Positions 52,676-61,145 of a stretch of DNA of 64,000 nucleotides are shown piece after piece (position 1 is the first letter of the stretch; each line of letters opens with the position of its first letter). The stretch is taken from positions 515,005 to 579,004 of the forward strand of contig JASCOH010000003.1 in assembly GCA_029959295.1 (NCBI GenBank). The letters run 5' to 3'. The notes under the pieces are model-generated. The model did no database searches. It worked only from the letters and a program-made list of their open reading frames with translations, and had not been told where the DNA came from. A program made the position numbers and the translations under genes. This stretch comes from Flavobacteriaceae bacterium PS02334. GTDB lineage: Bacteria; Bacteroidota; Bacteroidia; Flavobacteriales; Flavobacteriaceae.

Positions 52676-53221
52676 TTATCGGGAAACTTTCAGTCCCAAA
52701 GCATAACTCCAACGTAAAATTTTGGGAGCGGAAGGCGTTTTAAATTGGTAAATACTATAAATATAAAATGAAGAAAAAAGAAATGCACTCCAACTAACTA
52801 TAATACACAAGATATCCTGACGTTTTGTGATTGGAAACATACCCGCAACTATGGATTTAATAATAAATGCAGGAAAAGCACAGCACAGTAATATGCAGAT
52901 AATCCAAGGTAAAATCCATAGCTTATTATCCTCCGCTCGCAATCCGATAATGATACCTTTGAGAAAATAGACAATACAAAATAAAAAATAAGCAAACAAA
53001 AAAGACAGAATCCAAGTATTCAGTTGACCTGTATCTTCTGATAATATCTTTTGAGCTAATAAATAGCCGGCATAAATAAATATGCCAAATACGGCTGCAA
53101 TCTTTAAAAAGAAAGTGAGAAAGCCCACAAGCATAGACATTACACCCGTGGCAGCCAGTGATTCTCCATCTTTTCGAATTCTGTATTCTTCTTCCGTTTC
53201 GTTAGGGTCGTTCCAGTCCAT
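52676..53221 (-). CDS. Integral membrane protein of unknown family
   Basis: This 181-residue protein has a charged N-terminus (DWNDPNETEEEYRIRKDGESLA) and four to five membrane helices. No family was recognised. It lies downstream of the Fur-type gene on the same strand (45-bp gap) and may be part of the same unit. Confidence 0.6.
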   Translation of the reverse strand: MDWNDPNETEEEYRIRKDGESLAATGVMSMLVGFLTFFLKIAAVFGIFIYAGYLLAQKILSEDTGQLNTWILSFLFAYFLFCIVYFLKGIIIGLRAEDNKLWILPWIICILLCCAFPAFIIKSIVAGMFPITKRQDILCIIVSWSAFLFSSFYIYSIYQFKTPSAPKILRWSYALGLKVSR

Positions 53222-53266
53222 GCTATTTAGTTTTTAATTATTATTTCAAAAAGATATAAAATTATA

Positions 53267-53650
53267 TCAGGAAGAACACTCTGGGCAAATTCCGGACACC
53301 GTAAAATTTACTTCCTTGACTTGATATCTTTTAGGTAATTCAAAAGATGGTTTTACATCTTCCAAACAGGTAACAGTATGGCATTCCTCACAGCTAAAAT
53401 GAATATGATTGTGGCTGTGATGAACTGCTTCTTTATGATTGCAGCTTGCATATTTAACTCCGCCATCAATATTCACAACCTTGTGTACCAAGTCTTCTTC
53501 TACTAATCTATCTAACACCCGATAAATTGTAACCCGATCACACAGGCCATCTAAGTTATTTTGTATTTCTGAATGAGATAATGCTACTGTTGATTGACTA
53601 ATCAGTTTTAGTATCTCTGTTTTTGCTGTTGTATTTCTAGTCTGTTTCAT
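53267..53650 (-). CDS. Fur-family repressor, Zur-like by context
   Basis: 127 residues from the Met at 53650; a longer frame to 53689 is less likely because it would run across an operator and -7 element. The N-terminal winged helix has STVALSHSEIQNNL and CDRVTIYRVLDRLVEED. Metal-binding parts are SCEECHTVTCLE with two Cys, a His-rich HHSHNHIHF and the C-terminal CPEC. The divergent neighbours (FolE, COG0523 GTPase) are typical of zinc-starvation regulons, so Zur is the best guess. Fur or PerR cannot be excluded from sequence alone. Confidence 0.85.
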   Translation of the reverse strand: MKQTRNTTAKTEILKLISQSTVALSHSEIQNNLDGLCDRVTIYRVLDRLVEEDLVHKVVNIDGGVKYASCNHKEAVHHSHNHIHFSCEECHTVTCLEDVKPSFELPKRYQVKEVNFTVSGICPECSS

Positions 53651-53667
53651 CCTATCATAAAATAAAA

Positions 53668-53720
53668 TGCAACAATGTTGCAATAACAAATATAATCCTT
53701 ATTTTTGTAACAATGTTGCA
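53668..53720. promoter_or_regulatory. Paired palindromes over divergent promoters of the Fur-type gene and zinc cluster
   Basis: Two 15-bp palindromes lie 38 bp apart: TGCAACAATGTTGCA (53668-53682, perfect apart from the centre base) and TGTAACAATGTTGCA (53706-53720, one change). For the minus strand, TATATTTG (53687-53694) is a perfect -7 element between them. For the plus strand, TATTTTTG (53700-53707) is a perfect -7 element with GTTG 19 bp upstream inside the first palindrome. Repressor binding would block both promoters. Confidence 0.75.
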
Positions 53721-53767
53721 ATAACGAATTCTGATTTAAACTACCAAATATAAAAAATTTTTAAGCG

Positions 53768-53923
53768 ATGATAGCAATCGAAAACACAAGCAAGTCACTC
53801 AAGGGAAAGCAAGATATAAATGGTCTTACTCTTTCCGTAGCTGAAGGCCAAATATATGGTCAGTTGGTGCCTAACGGAGCTGGAAAGCAAACTACATTAA
53901 TTAATCTTGAAAAAATAAAATGA
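53768..53923 (+). pseudogene. N-terminal remnant of an ABC transporter ATPase gene
   Basis: The 51-residue frame reads like the start of an ABC ATPase: MIAIENTSKSLKGKQDINGL, LSVAEGQIYGQL, then a damaged Walker A (VPNGAGKQTTLIN, where GPNGAGKTT is usual). The remaining three quarters, with signature and Walker B, are missing. It directly follows the divergent promoter and ends in an ATGA overlap with the next gene, so it may survive as a leader for translation. Confidence 0.75.
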
Positions 53924-54111
53924 TCCCACAAACATTTGAAGAATGGAAAAACTGCATTATAAACGATTGTGAAATCAACCTTACCAAAGATTTCGCAAAA
54001 AAGCGTTTGGCAGTTTACGAAAATCCAACAGATAAGGAAACAGTAAGGTTTGTCAAACTTTATGGCAAAACACATTTAGAGAATATTATTTATTGGTTTA
54101 AGAAGGTATGA
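53920..54111 (+). CDS. Small hypothetical protein
   Basis: This 63-residue soluble, charged protein (MIPQTFEEWKNCI at the start; VRFVKLYGKTHLENIIYWFKKV at the end) matches the layout of small unknown proteins near MerC-type genes in Bacteroidota. It overlaps both neighbours by 4 bp, which strongly suggests translational coupling and that it is real. Function unknown. Confidence 0.65.
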   Translation: MIPQTFEEWKNCIINDCEINLTKDFAKKRLAVYENPTDKETVRFVKLYGKTHLENIIYWFKKV

Positions 54112-54503
54112 TATTAAAAATTAACGCTGATACATTCGGCATTATTTCCGGAAGTCTATGTCTGGTGCATTGTGTAGCTACACCGTTTTTATTTATAGCA
54201 AGAGCGTGTACTGATACCTGTTGTTCCAGTACGCCTGTATGGTGGCAGCTTGTTGACTATTTATTTATTGTCATATCCTTTGCGGCCATTTACTATGCCT
54301 CAAAAAACACCAATAAAAAATGGATGCAAATTGCATTGTGGTCTAGTTGGGCGGTATTACTATTTACTATACTGAATGAAACGTTTGAAACCGGACTATT
54401 ACCTGAAATGTTTATCTACTTTCCTGCATCGGCTATTGTAGGACTCCATTTTTATAACCGCAGGTACTGCAAATGTGCCAAAGATAAATGCTGTGCATCC
54501 TAA
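54108..54503 (+). CDS. MerC-domain membrane protein
   Basis: This 131-residue protein has four membrane helices. The first contains SLCLVHCVATPFLFI, and CCSST and the C-terminal CKCAKDKCC add cysteines. MerC proteins move mercuric ion, but the Bacteroidota versions are often linked to zinc- or Fur-type regulons. The position behind a Zur-like operator favours zinc or another metal. It overlaps the preceding gene by 4 bp. Confidence 0.85.
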   Translation: MILKINADTFGIISGSLCLVHCVATPFLFIARACTDTCCSSTPVWWQLVDYLFIVISFAAIYYASKNTNKKWMQIALWSSWAVLLFTILNETFETGLLPEMFIYFPASAIVGLHFYNRRYCKCAKDKCCAS

Positions 54504-54514
54504 TACGATAGAAT

Positions 54515-55186
54515 ATGCAAAACGACATTAAAGAACAAATAGAGATTGTAGGCGACAGCCATTTCTCAGCGAGCGTAGAAACGCCTTTACGAAAAGATGC
54601 TTTCGACAAATCCGATGAAGAAAAGATTGAAAACATTCAAGCTCTTTTCCATAAAATTATGGAAGAAATGGGACTGGATTTAACTGATGACAGTTTATCG
54701 GGAACCCCATACCGGGTAGCAAAAATGTACGTAAAAGAGCTTTTCTACGGATTGAACCCGAAGAACAAACCTAAACTGTCCACATTTGAGAATAAATATG
54801 GTTATGCAAAAATGTTGGTAGAACAAAATATTTTGATAGACTCTGCCTGTGAACATCATTTTCTACCAATTACCGGTTATGCTCATGTAGCTTACATCCC
54901 TTCAGACAGGGTGGTTGGTTTATCAAAAATCAACAGGTTGGTTAACTATTATGCCCATAGACCGCAAGTTCAGGAAAGACTTTGCCTACAGATAATGAAA
55001 GATTTACAACAAGCTCTGGATACGGAAAGTGTAATAGTAATGATTTCCGCAAAACACTTATGTGTTTCATCCAGAGGGATAAAAGACAAATCTAGCTTTA
55101 CGACCACTATGGAATATGGGGGCGAATTTAATAACGCAGAAACAAGAGAAGAATTCTTTAAATGCCTGAAAGCAGAGATAGATTAA
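54515..55186 (+). CDS. folE: GTP cyclohydrolase I
   Basis: This 223-residue protein has the FolE core: [19 protein letters not shown], the metal ligands in [45 protein letters not shown], and the third ligand Cys in [14 protein letters not shown]. It makes dihydroneopterin triphosphate for folate and related cofactors. A copy of folE beside COG0523 and a Zur-type regulator is a known theme of zinc starvation, where the copy replaces a zinc-poor housekeeping enzyme. Its own zinc ligands are intact. Confidence 0.93.
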   Translation: MQNDIKEQIEIVGDSHFSASVETPLRKDAFDKSDEEKIENIQALFHKIMEEMGLDLTDDSLSGTPYRVAKMYVKELFYGLNPKNKPKLSTFENKYGYAKMLVEQNILIDSACEHHFLPITGYAHVAYIPSDRVVGLSKINRLVNYYAHRPQVQERLCLQIMKDLQQALDTESVIVMISAKHLCVSSRGIKDKSSFTTTMEYGGEFNNAETREEFFKCLKAEID

Positions 55187-55233
55187 TCTCCGCGTTTAGA
55201 GCAACATCGAATAAAATAATAGATTTAATTAAT

Positions 55234-56442
55234 ATGGTCTTAGAAAATAAGCTACCCGTTACCGTTTTAAGTGGTTTTTTGGGAGCAGGAAAAACAACGC
55301 TTCTCAATCACGTTTTGCACAATAAAGACGGACTGAAGGTAGCAGTAATTGTTAACGATATGAGCGAGGTTAACGTAGATGCCCGCTTAGTGGAAAATGA
55401 GAATACACTTTCCAGAACTGAAGAGAAATTAGTGGAAATGAGTAATGGTTGTATCTGTTGCACACTTCGGGAAGACTTAATGGTTGAAGTAGAAAAGCTG
55501 GCAAAAGAAGGACGTTTTGATTATCTGCTGATTGAGAGTACCGGTATCAGCGAACCTGTTCCCGTAGCTCAAACATTTTCTTTTGTCGACGAAGAAAACG
55601 GCATAGATCTTTCCCGTTTCAGCTATATTGATACTATGGTAACCGTGGTAGATTGTTTTAATTTCTTTAAAGATTTTGGAACTAACGAGTTATTACAAGA
55701 TCGTGAACTAACGGATATGGAGGGGGATTACCGTACAATTGTAAATCTGCTGACCGATCAGATCGAATTTGCAAATGTTATCATACTCAATAAAACAGAT
55801 TTAGTAGACACAGATACAGTAGGACTTCTAAAAGCTGCTATTCACAAGCTGAATCCGGAAGCAAAAATTCTTACTTCTGAATTTGGGAAGGTTTCGCCAA
55901 AGGAGATTTTAAATACTAAACTTTTCGATTTTGAAGAGGCGGAAAACTCAGCAGGTTGGCAGAAAGAACTACAAGCTGAAACGCATACCCCCGAAACGGA
56001 AGAATACGGTATTGGTTCATTTGTATTTCGCAATCATAAACCTTTTCATCCACATCGTTTCTGGAAATATCTGAATACAGATTATCCAATTGGGATTATT
56101 CGGGCAAAAGGCCTGTTTTGGTTGGCTTCAAGACCTAATGATGCGATTAATTTCTCACAGGCTGGCGGTTCTTCCAGGTTGGAAAGAGCCGGTGCTTGGT
56201 GGTGCAGCATGCCTTTCAACGAAAGAATGAGATATTCTTCCTTTGTCCATAATCAGGATGTGATAGAAGATCGCTGGAGTAAACAATGGGGCGACCGCAT
56301 GAATGAGCTTGTTTTCATCGGACAGGATATTGATAAGGAAAAGATGATTGATGATTTAGAGAAATGTCTGCTACAGGATAGTGAGCAGTATATGTTTGAT
56401 AAAAAAATCCTGTTTGAAGACCCTTTTCCAAAAGATATATGA
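55234..56442 (+). CDS. COG0523 (CobW-like) metallochaperone GTPase
   Basis: 402 residues from the ATG at 55234; the longer frame overlaps folE. It has Walker [16 protein letters not shown], the metal motif GCICC in [15 protein letters not shown], the ESTGISEP switch, NKTDLVD, and a CobW C-terminal domain ([19 protein letters not shown]). COG0523 proteins deliver zinc or cobalt to client proteins; the FolE gene next to it is a likely client. Expected to be induced by zinc shortage under the Fur-type regulator. Confidence 0.9.
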   Translation: MVLENKLPVTVLSGFLGAGKTTLLNHVLHNKDGLKVAVIVNDMSEVNVDARLVENENTLSRTEEKLVEMSNGCICCTLREDLMVEVEKLAKEGRFDYLLIESTGISEPVPVAQTFSFVDEENGIDLSRFSYIDTMVTVVDCFNFFKDFGTNELLQDRELTDMEGDYRTIVNLLTDQIEFANVIILNKTDLVDTDTVGLLKAAIHKLNPEAKILTSEFGKVSPKEILNTKLFDFEEAENSAGWQKELQAETHTPETEEYGIGSFVFRNHKPFHPHRFWKYLNTDYPIGIIRAKGLFWLASRPNDAINFSQAGGSSRLERAGAWWCSMPFNERMRYSSFVHNQDVIEDRWSKQWGDRMNELVFIGQDIDKEKMIDDLEKCLLQDSEQYMFDKKILFEDPFPKDI

Positions 56443-57452
56443 GTAATAAAATAACACGTAGAAAAATCATTAAACAAGGCGGGCTTGCGTTGACCGCATT
56501 AGCTTTGCCGTTTCCCTTAATCGCATTTACAAAATTTAATCGTATGACAGATATAAAAAACTTTGACGTAATCATCATAGGCGGAAGCTATGCAGGGCTT
56601 TCTGCTGCAATGGCATTAGGACGTTCCCTAAGAAATGTTTTGATCATTGATAGCGGCTTGCCTTGCAATCGGCAAACACCCCATTCACAAAATTTCATTA
56701 CACAAGACGGAGAAAAGCCATTTGAAATTGCAGAAAAGGCGAAAAAACAGGTGTTAAAATATGAAACCGTAAAATTCCATAATGATATTGCGGTTAATGC
56801 TAAAAAAACGACGAACGGGTTTATAATAACTACTCAAAAAGCTGAAGAGTTCCTAACAAAGAAAATTGTTTTCGCAACAGGAGTTAAAGATTTGAAGCCT
56901 GAAATTAACGGCTTTGCAGCTTGTTGGGGGATTTCAGTAATTCATTGCCCTTATTGCCACGGGTATGAGGTGAAAAATGAAAAGACGGGTATTTTAGCTA
57001 ATGGAAATTTTGCTTATCATTATGCACAATTGGTGCATAATCTTACAAAGGATCTCACTATTTTCACAAATGGAAAAGCTGATTTTACCGGAGAACAATC
57101 AGCCAAGTTCAAACAACGAAATATAGCAGTAATAGAAAAAGAGATTTCTTTGCTGAAACATCAAAATGGAAAGTTGCAACAAATTGTTTTTAAAGATCAT
57201 TCAACCTTTGATATTACAGCAATCTATTCACGACCAGCATTTGAGCAACATTGTAAAATACCTGAGGCATTGGGTTGCGAATTAACAGAACAAGGATTGC
57301 TTCAAGTGGATATGTTTCAGAAAACAACCGTAGAAAATATTTTTGCCTGTGGTGATAATGCAAGCCCCATGCGTTCGGTAGCTAATGCTGTAGCATCTGG
57401 GAACATTGCTGGAGCAATGATAAATAACATGATGACAGAAGAAGAGTTTTAA
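56439..57452 (+). CDS. Thioredoxin-reductase-like FAD/NAD(P) oxidoreductase with Tat-type signal
   Basis: This 337-residue protein starts with a twin-arginine-like signal ([20 protein letters not shown]), then FAD motif [20 protein letters not shown] and the redox pair in HCPYCHGYE. The C-terminus [27 protein letters not shown] is typical. If the first Met is used it would be exported; an internal Met at 56544 would give a cytoplasmic enzyme. It overlaps the COG0523 gene by 4 bp and converges on mobB. It likely reduces a disulfide or small molecule. Confidence 0.82.
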   Translation: MSNKITRRKIIKQGGLALTALALPFPLIAFTKFNRMTDIKNFDVIIIGGSYAGLSAAMALGRSLRNVLIIDSGLPCNRQTPHSQNFITQDGEKPFEIAEKAKKQVLKYETVKFHNDIAVNAKKTTNGFIITTQKAEEFLTKKIVFATGVKDLKPEINGFAACWGISVIHCPYCHGYEVKNEKTGILANGNFAYHYAQLVHNLTKDLTIFTNGKADFTGEQSAKFKQRNIAVIEKEISLLKHQNGKLQQIVFKDHSTFDITAIYSRPAFEQHCKIPEALGCELTEQGLLQVDMFQKTTVENIFACGDNASPMRSVANAVASGNIAGAMINNMMTEEEF

Positions 57453-57463
57453 CTATCTTGACA

Positions 57464-58750
57464 TTATTGATTTCTTTTCCGTTTCTTTTTCTTCTTCATC
57501 TTATTGGCAAAATCCTGCTCTTCGTAATCTTCTCCTTGTGTTTCCGGAATAAATAATCCTCCTAAGCTCTCAATCAAACCGTCTTCGTGTTTGATTGTAT
57601 TCATAAAATCAAATAAATGATGAGGTTCTTCATTTGAGAGAACCTCATTTTTTGATAGAGAAACATTCGACTGAAACTCTTCAGCACTTTTTATCTCCGG
57701 TTTGATGTTATTGTTCCAGTAATCATTAAATGTGTTAGCAGAAAGTTCTTTACTTAGACGTGAGCCATTCCAAACCGTTTTGGAATTATGGTCAATAAAG
57801 GTCATTCCATAAATACGACCTGCATCATTTCTACGAACCACTACATTAATACCCTGTTCCCCTAATTGTCTTTTAAAACCCAACTCATCTCTTGTGGATT
57901 GCAGGGCAATAGTAACGGCAGATTGTAAAGTCTTTTGGGTTGGATGGTCTTTCAAATCTGTTTTGCATTTCGCAAAATGCAATTCTAACGCAGGAAGTCC
58001 TGCATCTTTACCAAATAACGAAGCCTTAAACGGATGTCCGGCTCGGTCGCCTTTTTCATTCAAGGGAATGTATAACAAGCCCTGTTGAGGTTTTCCCCTT
58101 AATTCCCCTTCTATTTTTTCCGTAGTGATATTAAATAGTGAAAGCAAAGCGTTGTACTCTCCCAAAGTTTGAAATTTATAGTAGTTAGGTAAGTGTCGTA
58201 CTACTGAAGCGATCTGGCTTTTTACGTCGCCTGCTTTATAATCTACCGGACGAAAAATCTTATCATTCTGATTACGCTCTTTCTCCGTTGCGGGTATCAA
58301 TCCGTGTTGCTTTTCAAGTTCACGACACAGCTTCATTGACCGCATTTTTTCGAATTTGTCCGAAATCTTTTTACCTTCTTCATCCACACAGACCGATACG
58401 ATATGAATATGTGTACGGTCAATATCCGTATGCTTGAATACGACAAAAGGCTGTTCACCATAACCCATTTCCCTCATGTATTGTTCTGCTATTTGCCGAA
58501 ATTTATCATCACTGACTGTATCTTTCGGGTCAGGATTTAAGGAAATGTGTATAGTATGCTTTTCTGTCTGGCGGTTAGCAATGAGGTAAGTAGCAAAAGA
58601 TTGGGCCAATTGTGCAACGGAATATTGCCCGTTTGCGGTTTCAATGATCTTATTGGCAAGCAAAATCTGTCCGTTTTCATGCTCAACTTTAAGATTATTG
58701 TATGCCAATGCACCGTATAAATTTGCACTTCTTCCAATCTTTGCTATCAT
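57464..58750 (-). CDS. mobB: MobB-type relaxase
   Basis: This 428-residue protein has the relaxase pattern: MIAKIGRSANLYGALAYN at the N-terminus and the metal-binding His motif in HTDIDRTHIHIVSVCVD, with KHTIHISLNP before it. It nicks at oriT and carries the strand into the recipient. It is 8 bp downstream of mobA on the same strand; the C-terminal third is Lys- and Glu-rich. mobC is 6.5 kb away behind inserted cargo. Confidence 0.92.
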   Translation of the reverse strand: MIAKIGRSANLYGALAYNNLKVEHENGQILLANKIIETANGQYSVAQLAQSFATYLIANRQTEKHTIHISLNPDPKDTVSDDKFRQIAEQYMREMGYGEQPFVVFKHTDIDRTHIHIVSVCVDEEGKKISDKFEKMRSMKLCRELEKQHGLIPATEKERNQNDKIFRPVDYKAGDVKSQIASVVRHLPNYYKFQTLGEYNALLSLFNITTEKIEGELRGKPQQGLLYIPLNEKGDRAGHPFKASLFGKDAGLPALELHFAKCKTDLKDHPTQKTLQSAVTIALQSTRDELGFKRQLGEQGINVVVRRNDAGRIYGMTFIDHNSKTVWNGSRLSKELSANTFNDYWNNNIKPEIKSAEEFQSNVSLSKNEVLSNEEPHHLFDFMNTIKHEDGLIESLGGLFIPETQGEDYEEQDFANKMKKKKKRKRNQ

Positions 58751-58758
58751 TATTACCT

Positions 58759-59193
58759 CTATTTTTTCAGGTTTTTCACTTCAAATTCATCAATCAGTTC
58801 AATGATCTGTCGGCATAACATCGCCATTTCAGTCGTCTGTTTTTCCAGTTTAAAGAGGTAGGCAGATGCCTTTTTCTCCGAAAAGTTCTTGTACAATAGC
58901 TTTACAATCTGGTTATAATTAACCCCTACATTTCGGAACTGGGTGTGAAACGATGTCAGCCGCATATAAAAATCAACCGTTCCTTTGTCAATCTGAATAG
59001 TTTTTACCGTCTTATCAAAGAGGCAGGACTTGATAAAATGTGCCTTAACCTGCATATCTGATTTGTCAAAAAGGGCTAGGAAACGGGCGTTTTCTTCCTC
59101 GTTTAAGGAAAGGGAATACCGGAATATTGCCGGATCTGTTTTAAGTGGACGACCTATGGTCTTCTTCACTTGTCTTCTGTTGTTTTCGTTCAT
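58759..59193 (-). CDS. mobA: MobA-type relaxosome accessory protein
   Basis: This 144-residue protein is basic and helical, with a ribbon-helix-helix-like N-terminus (GRPLKTDPAIFRYSLSLNEEENARFLALF) and GVNYNQIVKLLYKNFSEKKA in the C-terminal half, as in plasmid mobilisation proteins that bind oriT and help the relaxase. It lies 8 bp upstream of mobB. The region upstream (59194-59925) is the expected place for oriT. Confidence 0.88.
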   Translation of the reverse strand: MNENNRRQVKKTIGRPLKTDPAIFRYSLSLNEEENARFLALFDKSDMQVKAHFIKSCLFDKTVKTIQIDKGTVDFYMRLTSFHTQFRNVGVNYNQIVKLLYKNFSEKKASAYLFKLEKQTTEMAMLCRQIIELIDEFEVKNLKK

Positions 59194-59331
59194 AATTAAT
59201 CCATTTTTAATCTATACAAAACCTCGACTTCGGAGAGTGTTTTTCAGCCCCCGGCAGGGCAAGTTGTTCTGCATCGGAAAATACTTTTGAGATGCTGAGA
59301 ACACAACTTGCCGTGTTCTGTTGAACACAAT

Positions 59332-59353
59332 AATCCGCCCTGCGGGACGGATT
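59332..59353. repeat. Hairpin in the mobA-traA region
   Basis: AATCCGCCC and GGGACGGATT form a 9-bp stem with one bulged base and a 3-nt loop (TGC). It is the most GC-rich hairpin in the candidate oriT region and could mark the nick-site neighbourhood or act as a terminator. Confidence 0.6.
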
Positions 59354-59837
59354 AAAAGTAGCGGGGAAAAACGGCTTGATGCCGTTCCCGATTTCTTCCA
59401 ATTTGTCAAAAGATGCTCGCATAAATCTGTTAGTAAAATTCATTTTACAAAGTAAAAGCCTATTTAACAGAGTATTGCTATAACGTATTTGGACAAACAC
59501 TGCCTTTGAAAGCCAAACAGTGCCACATTGAGAAAGGCAGATAAATACTAGCTTTTCTTTGTACCTACAAACAGGCATAACGACATAGTTAGCTATGCAG
59601 GTAACAACATAAGTACGTAATCTGCTATGCAGAAAAGTACCGGTGTATAGATGAAAAAAAGTACCTATTCAGATACCTGATTATGTAGTGAGCTATTGAC
59701 AAAGGCAAGTAGATATGTCAGTAGGTGAACCTGTGAGAACCTACTTATCTAAATAGCTATATAGATGAGTGTTCAGATACATAAACAGTTTGGTACAGAG
59801 GTAATCAAGTACCTGCTTAGCTAATTGCAGATAAACA

Positions 59838-59870
59838 TACACAGGTACAAGAATACACAGGTAGCTACCT
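59838..59870. repeat. TACACAGGTA direct repeat plus palindrome
   Basis: TACACAGGTA occurs at 59838-59847 and 59854-59863, 16 bp apart, and the second copy runs into the perfect 12-bp palindrome AGGTAGCTACCT (59859-59870). Related repeats in the region are GCTATGCAG (59592, 59624), AAAAGTACC (59633, 59657), TTCAGATAC (59668, 59772) and TAGATGAGT (59762, 59890). Confidence 0.7.
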
Positions 59871-59925
59871 TTAGATGCATAGAAATAAGTAGATGAGTAT
59901 ATAAGTAATTAAAAACAGTTAAAAT

Positions 59926-60693
59926 ATGAACGCAAAACACAAAACAGTATTTGTCGCCTTTTCTTCCCAAAAAGGCGGTGTAGGCAAAAGCACTTTCACA
60001 ACGCTTGTTGCCAGTACGATGCATTATCGTTTGGGATATAATGTAGCTGTATTCGATGCGGACTTTCCACAGCACAGCCTGATGAAAATGAAAGACCGTG
60101 ATCTGAAAATGGTAATGGATAATGAGGCTTTGAAAAAGCTGGCTTACAAACAATTTACTACTATCAACAAGAAAGCCTATTCCATTATGCAGCACAAGGC
60201 AGATAGTGTCCTGGATGCAGCTCGTGAATTTATAAATGATTCTTCCGTTCCGGTGGATGTAATATTCTTCGATCTGCCCGGTACCGTAAACACACCCGGC
60301 ATACTAAAAGCACTGGCAGGAATGCACCACATTTTTACACCCATTACGGCTGACCGTGTGGTCATGGAAAGTACACTTGTTTTCTCACAGCTATTGCAGA
60401 ATATAATTATGAAACAAGGAGAAACTTCCATAGAAAGCATTAACCTGTTCTGGAATCAGGTGGATGGCAGGGAAAGCACGCCTTTATACAATGTATATAA
60501 CAACCTTATCGACGAATTAGGATTGAGCCTGATGCGGAGCCGGATTAAGAACAGCACCCGTTTTCGTAAAGAAAGTGAAGTGAACAGTAAAACTATTTTT
60601 CGCTCGACTTTAATGCCTCCTGACGAACGCCTGATGAAAGCCAGCCAGCTGGATCTGTTCATCAACGAATTTTTAAAAATCATCAAATTATAA
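59926..60693 (+). CDS. traA: ParA-type ATPase TraA
   Basis: This 255-residue protein has a deviant Walker A typical of ParA/MinD (SSQKGGVGKSTFTTLVAS) and VAVFDADFPQHSLMKM, then VDVIFFDLPGT. It matches TraA of Bacteroidota conjugative elements, the first gene of the transfer operon. It probably helps position or regulate the element. It is preceded by the repeat-rich region and followed 3 bp later by the traB-like gene. No ParB partner was recognised. Confidence 0.88.
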   Translation: MNAKHKTVFVAFSSQKGGVGKSTFTTLVASTMHYRLGYNVAVFDADFPQHSLMKMKDRDLKMVMDNEALKKLAYKQFTTINKKAYSIMQHKADSVLDAAREFINDSSVPVDVIFFDLPGTVNTPGILKALAGMHHIFTPITADRVVMESTLVFSQLLQNIIMKQGETSIESINLFWNQVDGRESTPLYNVYNNLIDELGLSLMRSRIKNSTRFRKESEVNSKTIFRSTLMPPDERLMKASQLDLFINEFLKIIKL

Positions 60694-60696
60694 CCT

Positions 60697-61134
60697 ATGG
60701 AAAAAGATAATAAAAGAAAAGCGACACCCGACATCGATGAGGAATTGATGATGAACCTAATGGTTGATGGCGTAAAAAAAGAGGGCCTGAAGCTTCCGCC
60801 CGAACCGCCTGCCAAAGCAGTCGAAAAAGAAGAGGATAAAATTGAAGAACCGACAAAGGAGAAGCCTGTAGTTAGGGAGAAGAGCAAAACTAAACGGACT
60901 AATGAAACTGATTATGAATACACATTTTTCAAAAAGTCGGAAACGAATGCCCGTGACGGAAAAACGGTTTATATCCGACCGGAGTTTCACGAAAAGCTGA
61001 CACGTATTATACAAGTAATCGGTGAAGACAAAATCAGTATCTACGCCTATCTAGACAATCTGCTGGATTACCATTTTCAGGAATTTGCTGAGCAGATTAC
61101 CAAAAGCTATAACGATAAATATAAACCCATTTAA
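60697..61134 (+). CDS. traB: DUF3408-type TraB-like protein
   Basis: This 145-residue protein has an acidic/basic disordered N-terminus and a DUF3408-like C-terminal domain (YTFFKKSETNARDGKTVYIRPEFHEKLTRIIQVIGEDKISIYAYLDNLLDYHF spread over about 70-125). The C-terminal domain looks like a ribbon-helix-helix DNA-binding fold, so it may be the DNA-binding partner of TraA. It is the second gene of the transfer operon. Confidence 0.8.
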   Translation: MEKDNKRKATPDIDEELMMNLMVDGVKKEGLKLPPEPPAKAVEKEEDKIEEPTKEKPVVREKSKTKRTNETDYEYTFFKKSETNARDGKTVYIRPEFHEKLTRIIQVIGEDKISIYAYLDNLLDYHFQEFAEQITKSYNDKYKPI

Positions 61135-61145
61135 TCATAATAATT

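Larger units (their letters stand above)
59194..59925. other. Intergenic region between mobA and traA: candidate oriT and repeat-rich leader
   Basis: A 732-bp stretch without a convincing gene. The left part (59207-59460) carries the hairpin at 59332-59353 and interleaved repeats AGAACAC (59298-59304), GTGTTCT (59313-59319) and GAACAC (59323-59328); oriT is expected here, next to mobA. The right part (about 59590-59900) is dense in short repeats of an AGGTA/TACCT family, with a perfect palindrome AGGTAGCTACCT (59859-59870). That part could be a partition or binding site for TraA. A minus-strand open frame of 123 codons overlaps the left part but has no recognised features. Confidence 0.6.

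Noticed and set aside
59207-59578. Minus-strand open frame of 123 codons between mobA and traA
   Set aside because: It crosses several hairpins and inverted repeats, has an unusual composition and no recognised pattern. It is better explained as part of the oriT region, although a conserved short protein cannot be excluded.
59590-59900. CRISPR-like array in the repeat field
   Set aside because: The repeats are short (9-12 bp), of several kinds and irregularly spaced. No cas gene is in the window.
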